This document shows positions 1 to 5,847 of a DNA stretch of 9,574 nucleotides, in pieces (within the stretch, counting starts at the first letter, position 1; every line of letters starts with the position of its first letter). A model generated the notes under the pieces. The model did not search any database. It saw only the letters and a list, made by a program, of their open reading frames with translations, and was not told the origin of the DNA. A program made the position numbers and the translations under genes. Source of the DNA: JBGPBY01 sp041481485 (lineage in GTDB: Bacteria; Acidobacteriota; Terriglobia; 20CM-2-55-15); contig JBGPBY010000274.1 of assembly GCA_041481485.1 (NCBI GenBank), forward strand, positions 1 through 9,574, written 5' to 3'.

Positions 1-27
1 AAATTTTACTGTTTAATGCGGGGGCCG

Positions 28-52
28 CGCCCCTCTGTTTGGGGGTTTTTTT
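28..52 (+). terminator. Possible rho-independent terminator
   Basis: CCCC at 30-33 can pair with GGGG at 41-44 across a 7-nt loop, and a run of seven T follows (46-52). The stem is short, and it competes with the GGGGC/GCCCC hairpin at 21-33. It would end a rightward transcript entering from outside the window. This is weak evidence, based only on stem plus T-run geometry. Confidence 0.25.
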
Positions 53-110
53 ACCGGCCAAAAACCTAGTTTTTTGGTATCCCAAAGCGGATTAAACTAA
101 TTCTAAAAAT

Positions 111-138
111 GGGGGGGGGTTAAACCCCCGCCCCTACT
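111..138. repeat. Degenerate palindromic repeat arm
   Basis: A G9 run leads into an odd palindrome at 115-129, followed by CCGCCCCTA at 128-136. Read on the minus strand this gives TAGGGGCGG running into GGGGTTTAACCCC. The TAGGGGCGG core matches the outer arm of the palindromic repeat at 3586-3667, so this may be a decayed or variant member of that family. No matching second arm was found nearby. Confidence 0.35.
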
Positions 139-213
139 GTGGGGCCGCCGCAGATTTCAACTTTATATTTCATTACTGCCTTTGCATTCGTTCGCCATCC
201 GAATTTTTTATTT

Positions 214-242
214 TTGACATACGATAAGCGTCGTAGTATTGT
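214..242 (+). promoter_or_regulatory. Sigma70-type promoter of the repressor-protease pair
   Basis: A perfect -35 hexamer TTGACA (214-219) is followed by exactly 17 bp and TATTGT (237-242), which matches four of six positions of TATAAT. Transcription would start at about 249-251, on or next to the ATG at 251. That makes the first mRNA effectively leaderless. It also argues against the in-frame TTG at 239, which lies inside the -10 element. Confidence 0.6.
220..235. promoter_or_regulatory. Putative BlaI-type operator dyad
   Basis: TACGA (220-224) and TCGTA (231-235) are exact inverted half-sites separated by 6 bp, placed wholly within the spacer between the -35 and -10 elements. A further TCGTCGTA (242-249) lies over the transcription start. 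BlaI/MecI-family repressors bind TAC...GTA dyads as dimers and commonly autoregulate. A dimer here would block RNA polymerase directly. The dyad is seen in the sequence; its binding by the adjacent gene product is inferred. Confidence 0.55.
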
Positions 243-250
243 CGTCGTAC

Positions 251-661
251 ATGAACTCACCAATGCCCAAAACGCCAAGACCGACCGATGCCGAAATTGA
301 AATTCTGCACGTGCTCTGGGACCGCGGAGCTCTGACCGTCCGCCAGGTTCATGAGCATCTGTCACGGACAAAGCAATCCCAGTACACGACAACGCTCAAG
401 CAGCTTCAGGTGATGACTGAAAAAGGGCTCGTGGTACGCGACGAGTCGGAACGTTCGCATGTGTATCGCGCAGCGGTCGCGCGCGACCGTGTGCAGCGGC
501 AGATTACAACGCATCTGATCGACCGCGTGTTTGGCGGGTCGGCGCGCGGCATGCTGATGCAGGTACTCGGTTCGCAGAAGGTATCGAAAAAGGAACTCGG
601 CGAACTGCGCGACATGATCGACGAATTTGAGAAAGGCCAGAAAGGCCAGAGAGGAAAGTAG
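251..661 (+). CDS. BlaI/MecI/CopY-family transcriptional repressor
   Basis: Predicted 136-residue winged-helix DNA-binding repressor. The N-terminal half has the family pattern: TDAEIEILHVLWDRG, then LTVRQVHEHL, then QYTTTLKQLQVMTEKGLVVRD. This is a winged helix with the conserved Y-T-T recognition-helix segment. The C-terminal half, with HLIDRVFGGS and then KKELGELRDMIDEFEK, fits the dimerisation region where BlaR1/MecR1 proteases cut this family. The length is normal. The ATG at 251 fits the predicted start of transcription; an ATG at 263 is an alternative, and neither has a Shine-Dalgarno site. The 3' end holds a tandem 9-bp repeat AAAGGCCAG (632-649), giving a lysine-rich tail. The stop lies 2 bp before the M56 protease start, so the two are co-transcribed. 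The family is clear; the regulated targets beyond its own promoter are unknown. Confidence 0.93.
   Translation: MNSPMPKTPRPTDAEIEILHVLWDRGALTVRQVHEHLSRTKQSQYTTTLKQLQVMTEKGLVVRDESERSHVYRAAVARDRVQRQITTHLIDRVFGGSARGMLMQVLGSQKVSKKELGELRDMIDEFEKGQKGQRGK
651..657 (+). promoter_or_regulatory. Shine-Dalgarno site of the M56 protease gene
   Basis: GAGGAAA lies inside the last codons of the repressor gene, about 7 bp before the ATG at 664. With the 2-bp gap between the genes, it suggests coupled translation of the pair. Confidence 0.6.
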
Positions 662-663
662 CG

Positions 664-3498
664 ATGACCGGAACAATCGTGACCAGTCTTGTGGATCGCT
701 CCGCATGGACTCTCGCTCATTTTCTGTGGCAGGGCGCTCTGATCGCGGCTATCACTGCGGGGACGCTGAGGCTTCTCGCCAGACGCAGTGCTCAGGCAAG
801 GTATGGCGCCGCCATTGGCGCATTGTTTTTGATGGTCGCGGTTCCGGCAGCCACATTTCTGTTTTATGCCGAAGCCGGGCACTGGACGCGCTCTCTGATT
901 CTCCGTGCCGCACGGCTTTTGGATCCGGCGGTTCTGACCCAGAGTGCGTCCGGGCCGGTGGCTTCCGCCTTGTGGACAAAATGGGTCGTCGCAGGCTGGG
1001 TTGCGGGCGTTCTTCTAAGTTCCATTCGTTTGTTTGCAGGTTGGCATCTCACTCGGCGGCTCCGGCAGCTGGCCGTCGATGCTGTTCCCGAAGAGGTGAA
1101 GATACTGTTTGAACAAATGAGACGGCGTCTTGCATTGACGCGATCCGTCCGCGTGATGATCAGCGGGCAGATCGACAGCCCGGCTGCAATCGGCTGGCTG
1201 AAGCCAATGGTCCTGTTGCCGCTCTCGGCCATCATCGGATTGGATGCCGCGCAACTGCAGGCCGTCCTTGCGCATGAACTCGCGCACATCCGGCGTCATG
1301 ATTTTTTCGTCAATGTGTTGCAGCAATGTGTGGAGTCACTGCTTTTCTATCATCCTGCCGTGTGGTGGTTGTCGCGCCGCATACGAATCGAACGGGAGCA
1401 TATATGTGACGATCTAGCGGTGCAGGTTTGCGGCGATCCGGCAGTCTATGCCAATGCGTTGATCGAAATGGAACGCCGCCGCTCGAACTTACCGTCATTG
1501 GCGATGGCTGCTGCGCGCGGCAATCTGAAATCCCGCATTCGCCGCGTGATTGGCTGGAGTCCTGAAGGGCGTGATTGGCGCGAGGGGGCAATGACGCTGA
1601 TGTTTGTGCTCACTGTTCTCGTTGCCGCGGCATGGCAGACTCGAAGCATCGAAGCGCAGTCCACAACCGTTCCGTTGGAATCCATACATGTGGCCCAGAT
1701 GCCTTTACAGCCACCTGCCGAACGGAGTCACATCGCGTCTCTCGCGGCGACTTTGGCGTCAATTGCACCGGGCTCGGCGCTCGCCGCGCCTGAACCTGCT
1801 GTCCAGAATCCTGTCCCGAACAAGAAAGGTTCCATCGAAGGTACGGTCGTGCGATCCGCAACGGGAGAACCCATTGCCGGAGCGCGAGTGACGATAACAC
1901 GCGTTGTGACTCCAATTTCTGGTGTCGATGTTGTTGGTGAAATCCGCAGAATCGTTGCCCCAGTAGATTTGGTTATCGCGGATCTTGAGGCAGCAAGAGC
2001 CCAGCAGGCCGCCTCCACCGTGAACGACATGACCGCCACAACGGATAGCCAGGGGCATTTCATCGTGGATGGCCTGGATGCCGGCACATTTCGAATTCAG
2101 GCTGCAGCCGCGGGCTATTCCAAACAGGAATTTGGCCAGCGAATGCCGGGTGGCGTTGGATCACCGCTAACCCTCACAGCCGGTCAGATGATGAAAGACG
2201 TCGCGATCCGGTTGGTTCCGGCCGGCACAATTTCAGGTTCGGTACGAGATTCCGCTGGCCGCCCCGCAGTTGGCGTTCCCGTTAATCTGCTGAAAGCGTC
2301 CTATAACGCCACAGGCATGCGCACCGTCACGGCGATGGGAACCGTGCGCACCGACGATCGCGGACAGTATCGGTTGTATTGGATCACGCCCGGGCGGTAC
2401 TACCTGAGCGCCGGAACAGAGCCAGGAGCAGCAGGCCCGCGCGGCAGAGCTCTTGGAACGCCGGTGACCAGCAACGAAATAACAGGTGAAACGTATCCGT
2501 TCCTGTACTACCCAGGCGTTTCGGATATGAGTGCGGCAAGTGTCATCGAGGTACAGCCGGATGCCGAAGTGGGCGCGGACTTTGTGGTGTCCCGCTCGGG
2601 CTTGTTCAAAGTTCGAGGGACTGTCATGGACACGGCAACCGGGCGTCCGCCGGCCGTCGCCGGTCTTGGACTGGTGACTCGATCTCTCACCGGAGCAAGC
2701 ACGTCCTTCGCCAGCGGCTACAGCTATAATTCCACTACCGGTGATTTCGAGCTGCGCAACGTTGCACCAGGCACCTACAATGTTCGGGCGGTTATTCCGG
2801 ATGTGCCGGCCAGCGGGATTGGCATCGCGCCGATCACAGTGACAAATGCCGATGTCGAAGGTATCGTTGTCCAAATCAAGCCGGAGGTTTCCCTCAACGG
2901 AACGATCACTGTCGATGGGCCTCTTGCCGGCGCCTTGAATGCGCTTCGTTTCCGGTTTTTGTCGGTCTCAAACGTGGGAACCAGCTTCGGCGTATCGATC
3001 GCCGCCGATGGAACGTTTCATTTTGCCGGGATAACACCCGGGGAATATCGTTTCGGCATGCTCCCAAGTCCGGCAATGTATTACATCAAGGAAGCTCGCT
3101 ATCGGGGAGAGGACGCACTGAACAAACCCATCGTTGTTGAGCGATCCGGCTCAGACACGCTGGACGTAATTTTGAGTTCGCGTGTGGCTCAGATTGACGG
3201 CACCATCACGGACAGCAAGTCTCAGCCGGTCCGAGACATTCAAGCGGTTCTGATCCCCGATCAACACCGCGAGCGCGTCGAATTGTTCCGCACGGCGAAC
3301 TCGGATCAGGATGGCCATTTCTCCATCAGCGGCATGGCTCCCGGAGATTACAAGCTCTTTGCCTGGGAAGCCATCGAACCCTACGGCTACTTCGATCTCG
3401 ATTTCGTCAAACGCGATGAAGCGCGGGGACAGGCCGTGAGAGTTGCCGAGTCTGGAAAACTGAGCGTTACACTGAAAATGATTCCCGCCGAACGCTGA
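664..3498 (+). CDS. M56 (BlaR1-type) membrane metalloprotease with beta-domain tail
   Basis: A 944-residue membrane protein. Four hydrophobic segments are visible, at about residues 16-37, 48-69, 106-125 and 307-325. The zinc protease site HELAH is at residues 204-208. The likely third ligand is E245 in the REHICDD motif typical of M56 peptidases. In BlaR1 and MecR1 a penicillin-binding sensor follows the last membrane segment. Here no SxxK-type penicillin-binding domain is present. From about residue 389 there are five tandem carboxypeptidase-regulatory-like beta modules, starting near residues 389, 521, 649, 742 and 842. Each has an opening such as GTISGSVRDSAGRP or AQIDGTITD and a closing G-F-x-[IL]-x-G-[LIM]-x-[AP]-G-x-[YF] pattern. 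Family knowledge predicts that it cleaves the upstream repressor on sensing a signal; the extracellular tail as sensor is inference. Many M56 proteins with non-BlaR1 tails exist in Acidobacteriota, so the architecture is notable rather than unique. Start chosen by the GAGGAAA site and the 2-bp gap to the repressor. Confidence 0.9.
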   Translation: MTGTIVTSLVDRSAWTLAHFLWQGALIAAITAGTLRLLARRSAQARYGAAIGALFLMVAVPAATFLFYAEAGHWTRSLILRAARLLDPAVLTQSASGPVASALWTKWVVAGWVAGVLLSSIRLFAGWHLTRRLRQLAVDAVPEEVKILFEQMRRRLALTRSVRVMISGQIDSPAAIGWLKPMVLLPLSAIIGLDAAQLQAVLAHELAHIRRHDFFVNVLQQCVESLLFYHPAVWWLSRRIRIEREHICDDLAVQVCGDPAVYANALIEMERRRSNLPSLAMAAARGNLKSRIRRVIGWSPEGRDWREGAMTLMFVLTVLVAAAWQTRSIEAQSTTVPLESIHVAQMPLQPPAERSHIASLAATLASIAPGSALAAPEPAVQNPVPNKKGSIEGTVVRSATGEPIAGARVTITRVVTPISGVDVVGEIRRIVAPVDLVIADLEAARAQQAASTVNDMTATTDSQGHFIVDGLDAGTFRIQAAAAGYSKQEFGQRMPGGVGSPLTLTAGQMMKDVAIRLVPAGTISGSVRDSAGRPAVGVPVNLLKASYNATGMRTVTAMGTVRTDDRGQYRLYWITPGRYYLSAGTEPGAAGPRGRALGTPVTSNEITGETYPFLYYPGVSDMSAASVIEVQPDAEVGADFVVSRSGLFKVRGTVMDTATGRPPAVAGLGLVTRSLTGASTSFASGYSYNSTTGDFELRNVAPGTYNVRAVIPDVPASGIGIAPITVTNADVEGIVVQIKPEVSLNGTITVDGPLAGALNALRFRFLSVSNVGTSFGVSIAADGTFHFAGITPGEYRFGMLPSPAMYYIKEARYRGEDALNKPIVVERSGSDTLDVILSSRVAQIDGTITDSKSQPVRDIQAVLIPDQHRERVELFRTANSDQDGHFSISGMAPGDYKLFAWEAIEPYGYFDLDFVKRDEARGQAVRVAESGKLSVTLKMIPAER

Positions 3499-3806
3499 AC
3501 GTAACGGTGCGCTTGGGCCACACACCGTTATCGAGCCACAGGGTTGAGCCAGGGATGACCTTCCAGATACAGAAGAGGATCGCAACTGTAGGGGCGGTCT
3601 ATGACCGCCCACAATTCGAAGGAATGCAGTCCTCACAATTGTGGGCGGTCATAGAACGCCCCTACAGCAGGGAATGCGGTCATTCATACACTGCGTCCGC
3701 GCCCACGCCGGAATTCAAACAGAGACATTGCTCGCGAGGACATTTCGGGTTTACAGTTGACGGCTGATTCCAGAAGATCACGCGGCAGCGGCGGAGAAAG
3801 GGATTC
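3499..3806. other. Intergenic region with palindromic repeat
   Basis: This 308-bp gap holds no credible gene. Its main content is the palindromic repeat at 3586-3667. Downstream of that, a TTGACG (3757-3762) has no good -10 partner at normal spacing, so I do not call a promoter. GGAGAAAGGGA at 3793-3803 is the ribosome-binding site of the next gene. Small ORFs that cross the repeat are products of its sequence and not genes. Confidence 0.7.
3586..3667. repeat. Long palindromic repeat, copy 1
   Basis: Two 31-bp arms (3586-3616 and 3637-3667) are reverse complements with a single mismatch, around a 20-nt loop. Each arm begins or ends with CTGTAGGGGCG and contains an internal mini-palindrome of the GGTC-TAT-GACC type, so hairpins can form within arms as well as between them. 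The element shares its plan and core with the copy at 5751-5839. It lies 88 bp after the stop of the M56 protease gene and could also end or stabilise that transcript. The layout resembles REP/BIME-type mobile palindromes. No transposase is present in the window. Confidence 0.9.
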
Positions 3807-4169
3807 ATGAGAGGAAGAAATCCACTGGTGATCCACTATGTCTACGATATGAATCGGGCCAAAAGGTTCTATACCGAAGTGTTTCAGGTAAAACCGAAAT
3901 TTGAATCTTCCGGTTGGACCACGCTGGATTTCGGATCGATCGAGCTGGCGCTGCACATCACGCATGCGCAGTCCGACATGGACGAACGCCCGCTGCCGCA
4001 TGCCGGACTCAACCTCGAGGTCGATAAAATCGAAGACGTTCAAGCCGACATTGAACGGCTTGGCGGACAAATGACAGAACTGCGGGAGCCTGACGGATTT
4101 GTTCCGGTTCGTGTCGCCTCGTTTAAAGATTCCGAAGGCAACGGTTTCGAGCTCCGGCAATTCCCATAG
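3807..4169 (+). CDS. VOC/glyoxalase-fold protein
   Basis: A 120-residue, single-module-pair protein of the vicinal oxygen chelate superfamily. It opens with the usual strand-helix pattern IHYVYDMNRAKRFYTEVF and closes with DSEGNGFELRQF, where the final E lies on the last strand. H10, E46, H65 and E115 occur at the relative positions of the four metal ligands in glyoxalase I, so a metal-dependent enzyme is plausible. The superfamily also includes dioxygenases, epimerases and antibiotic-binding proteins, and the substrate cannot be read from the sequence. The length is normal for the family. The ATG at 3807 follows a strong purine-rich site (GGAGAAAGGGA, 3793-3803). There is no signal peptide, so it is likely cytoplasmic. 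It ends 6 bp from the end of the convergent SnoaL-like gene. No operon partner is visible. Confidence 0.85.
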   Translation: MRGRNPLVIHYVYDMNRAKRFYTEVFQVKPKFESSGWTTLDFGSIELALHITHAQSDMDERPLPHAGLNLEVDKIEDVQADIERLGGQMTELREPDGFVPVRVASFKDSEGNGFELRQFP

Positions 4170-4175
4170 AGGCGG

Positions 4176-4745
4176 CTACCATGCGGGATTTTTAATGCCC
4201 TTGTAGGCCCACTCATCCCGGCCTTCATTGAAGATCTTTCGTTTGGTGAATAGCCACTTGCCATTGACCTTCACAAGTTCATCTTCGTAGTGCCCAAATC
4301 CGTCGAAGACGCCCCGGCGTTCCGGATTGTCGTTGGAATAATGGAACCAGTACGAGCGGCCCACCGCCTTGTTGCCATCCACTTTGATGACAATGTTCGA
4401 AATATTGTGGCGGGCTGCTGCGGCACGGAGTCCCGGAGCCGCTGCTGGAGACGGCATTCTGGCAATTACTTCCTTGATGGCCTGGCGGCCCTTCACATCG
4501 CCGCTGCCGTAGTCGAGCACGCCGTCCTCGGTGAAGGTCGATACGTAAAGGTCGGGATCGTGGAAATCGAGCGCAAACAAATAACGTGCCTGCAGGTCCT
4601 CGATCTCGGCGCGATCCTCCCCGTAGCTGCCGGCAGGTCGAGTCTGAGCATAAAACAAGGACGGGAACGGCGTCATCGACACCATGGCGGTGCTGACTAA
4701 AGCGGCGGTGATGGCAGATGCCAGTGGGACAGAAATCTTTCGCAT
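4176..4745 (-). CDS. Secreted SnoaL/NTF2-like protein
   Basis: A 189-residue protein with an N-terminal signal peptide: RK, a hydrophobic stretch at about residues 5-24, and likely cleavage after FYA at residue 33. The mature part (about 44-172) fits the SnoaL-like/NTF2 cone fold: RAEIEDLQARYLFALDFHD, then STFTEDGVLDYG, then RHNISNIVIKVDGNKAVGRSY, and a terminal WLFTKRKIF strand. H113 in the RH-x-x-N segment sits where related dehydratases carry a catalytic histidine. A hydratase, dehydratase or isomerase role is possible, but many family members only bind ligands. The ATG at 4745 was preferred over an upstream in-frame start at 4859 because it begins the signal peptide, has a GTGAGG site 5 bp upstream, and lies downstream of a good promoter. 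It is divergent from the gene at 4896. The export of a SnoaL-like domain is somewhat unusual. Confidence 0.82.
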   Translation of the reverse strand: MRKISVPLASAITAALVSTAMVSMTPFPSLFYAQTRPAGSYGEDRAEIEDLQARYLFALDFHDPDLYVSTFTEDGVLDYGSGDVKGRQAIKEVIARMPSPAAAPGLRAAAARHNISNIVIKVDGNKAVGRSYWFHYSNDNPERRGVFDGFGHYEDELVKVNGKWLFTKRKIFNEGRDEWAYKGIKNPAW

Positions 4746-4790
4746 GTGAACCTCACTTTCAGGAATAAGCACGTGCCAGAATTTGAGCGG

Positions 4791-4819
4791 AGTATTCGTC
4801 GATATCGTCGAACTGTCAA
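4791..4819 (-). promoter_or_regulatory. Promoter of the SnoaL-like gene
   Basis: Read on the minus strand, TTGACA (4819-4814) is followed by 17 bp and AATACT (4796-4791), four of six matches to TATAAT. The predicted transcript begins about 40 nt before the ATG at 4745. The promoter lies downstream of the longer alternative start at 4859, which rules that start out for this transcript. The spacer holds the direct repeat TCGTCGA twice around a TA, a possible regulator site. Confidence 0.5.
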
Positions 4820-4833
4820 ACTTTGAATTCATC

Positions 4834-4847
4834 TTGCGGTAACGCAA
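4834..4847. promoter_or_regulatory. Dyad in the divergent promoter region
   Basis: TTGCG (4834-4838) and CGCAA (4843-4847) form a perfect 5-bp inverted repeat with a 4-nt centre. It lies just upstream of the -35 of the SnoaL-like gene and about 50 bp before the divergent start at 4896, where a shared regulator could act on both. It is short enough to occur by chance. Confidence 0.3.
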
Positions 4848-4895
4848 TATCCCTGTCACCGCATGTTCGATGTACTATTTCAGGACGAGCGAGCA

Positions 4896-5732
4896 ATGTA
4901 CTTACAGCAGCACCGCCTGGTCGTCATTCTGATTCTATCGGCAACTGCCCTTTCCCTGGGTTATGCGATGCCCCGGGTCCAGCGCGATGCTGCGGCTCCG
5001 CCCTCTCTGATTCGAGAGGAAAAAACGGTAACGGTTGGCGGAATTGCCGAACTGTGGCAGCTTCAGTGGAAAGCGCCTCCGAAGTTGGCTTGTCCGCCGG
5101 CAAGGGACATCTCGTTTACATGCCCGTGCCAGCCGTTTGCCTATGGTGAAACCGGTGAACTCGATCTGGTACGTCTGAGAAAAGGTGAGGAGGTCGAACG
5201 CCTTCCGCTCGGCCCATTTTTCGATGCCTTCGATGCAGAGCAAGCCGTGGTGCAGCGATGGCCGATAGAGACCAGCGACCAAAAGAACTTGCAGAATCAC
5301 GCGGCGGATGAGGAATGGCAGAAATCAGAAGCCTCAAGAATCCAGAAGAGGCCTGTCGTCCAGATTTTGAAACTGGCAGACTACAATCACGACGGAAACA
5401 CTTCCGAGTTTTACCTTCCGACGACATCGCTGCCCTGTGGAAAGGACACGGGTGTAGTCATCGGCGTCACGAGAACGGATAGTCGGCTGCATGCATTGGG
5501 GACTATCGCAAGCCCGAATACTCCACTCGTGCTGAAGAAGTGGGAGTGGGATGCCCTCAAATCCTCAGTGAACCCAACTGTCCTGGACTGGAAGTGCGGC
5601 GATCACGGCGCCCAGGAAGAGATCGATGTGGAACTTCAGACGACTCGGACCGGCGGCATCACCGTGGCGGAACACTATTATCGTTGTCCAAGGGTTGGCA
5701 AAGGCAGTCTCATCCGATCGGTCTACCGCTGA
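4896..5732 (+). CDS. Secreted cysteine-containing protein of unknown family
   Basis: A 278-residue protein not recognised as a named family. It starts with a signal peptide (hydrophobic LVVILILSATALSLGYA at about residues 7-23). The mature part has six cysteines: C66, C76 and C78 (the last two as FTCPCQPFAYGE), C181, C234 and C264. This fits an exported, disulfide-bonded protein. At residues 162-167 a DYNHDG motif followed by S170 resembles the first part of an EF-hand or dockerin calcium loop, but position 12 is tyrosine rather than an acidic residue, so calcium binding is doubtful. Other landmarks are the segment WKCGDHGAQEEIDVEL and the terminal HYYRCP. I chose the ATG at 4896 because of AGGA at 4882-4885 and because it starts closer to the signal peptide. 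An in-frame ATG at 4863 has no such site. The gene ends 18 bp before a palindromic repeat shared with the convergent hydrolase gene. Confidence 0.75.
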   Translation: MYLQQHRLVVILILSATALSLGYAMPRVQRDAAAPPSLIREEKTVTVGGIAELWQLQWKAPPKLACPPARDISFTCPCQPFAYGETGELDLVRLRKGEEVERLPLGPFFDAFDAEQAVVQRWPIETSDQKNLQNHAADEEWQKSEASRIQKRPVVQILKLADYNHDGNTSEFYLPTTSLPCGKDTGVVIGVTRTDSRLHALGTIASPNTPLVLKKWEWDALKSSVNPTVLDWKCGDHGAQEEIDVELQTTRTGGITVAEHYYRCPRVGKGSLIRSVYR

Positions 5733-5750
5733 GCTGAAGGGAATTGCGAT

Positions 5751-5839
5751 TGTAGGCGCGGTCTATGACCGCGCACAGCCTCGCGTTTATGGATTGTCCC
5801 AGTCTGAGAAACTGTGCGCGGTCATAGACCGCGCCTACA
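5751..5839. repeat. Long palindromic repeat, copy 2, between convergent genes
   Basis: Two 28-bp arms (5751-5778 and 5812-5839) are perfect reverse complements around a 33-nt loop. The arm core, GCGGTCTATGACCGC, is shared with copy 1. The flanking bases differ in a compensated way: GGGGCGG...CCGCCCC pairs in copy 1 and GGCGCGG...CCGCGCC pairs here, so pairing is kept while sequence varies. The element fills the gap between two convergent genes, ending 8 bp from the hydrolase stop codon. It could work as a bidirectional terminator, although no T-run follows either arm. Confidence 0.92.
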
Positions 5840-5847
5840 GTCCGGAC

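Larger units (their letters stand above)
1..213. other. Gene-free, homopolymer-rich left end
   Basis: No credible coding region is visible here. The stretch is unusually rich in G, C and T runs: G5 at 20-24, G5 followed by T7 at 41-52, T6 at 70-75 and G9 at 111-119. It also holds short dyads. GGGGC/GCCCC pair at 21-25 and 29-33. CCAAAAAC (58-65) pairs with GTTTTTTGG (69-77) with one extra T. GGGGGTT-A-AACCCCC is an odd-centred palindrome at 115-129. The composition differs from the coding DNA to the right and may be decayed repeat DNA or a stretch prone to homopolymer sequencing error. Confidence 0.6.

Noticed and set aside
239..250. TTG at 239 as start of the repressor
   Set aside because: It lies inside the predicted -10 element, so it would not be in the transcript. 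The ATG at 251 fits the predicted transcription start.
120..392. Minus-strand ORF antisense to the repressor start and its promoter
   Set aside because: It crosses a homopolymer region and the promoter, has no ribosome-binding site and shows no protein-like pattern.
627..1112. A 161-codon plus-strand ORF overlapping the repressor-protease junction
   Set aside because: It is in another frame of two firmly identified genes, and its translation is Arg/Ser/Gly-rich without domain features.
2233..2874. A 213-codon minus-strand ORF inside the M56 protease gene
   Set aside because: It lies wholly antisense to a well-supported gene with continuous domain structure, and its translation is rich in Cys, Arg and His with no recognisable motif.
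3507..3767. Plus-strand ORF through the palindromic repeat
   Set aside because: Its peptide (GAVYDRP and ERPYS) is just the translated repeat arms. A similar peptide appears in the ORF over the repeat at 5751-5839.
3586..5839. The two palindromic repeats as inverted ends of one mobile element or as a CRISPR array
   Set aside because: Each copy is a self-contained palindrome with its own loop. The DNA between them holds ordinary unrelated genes and no transposase, and there is no regular repeat-spacer pattern.
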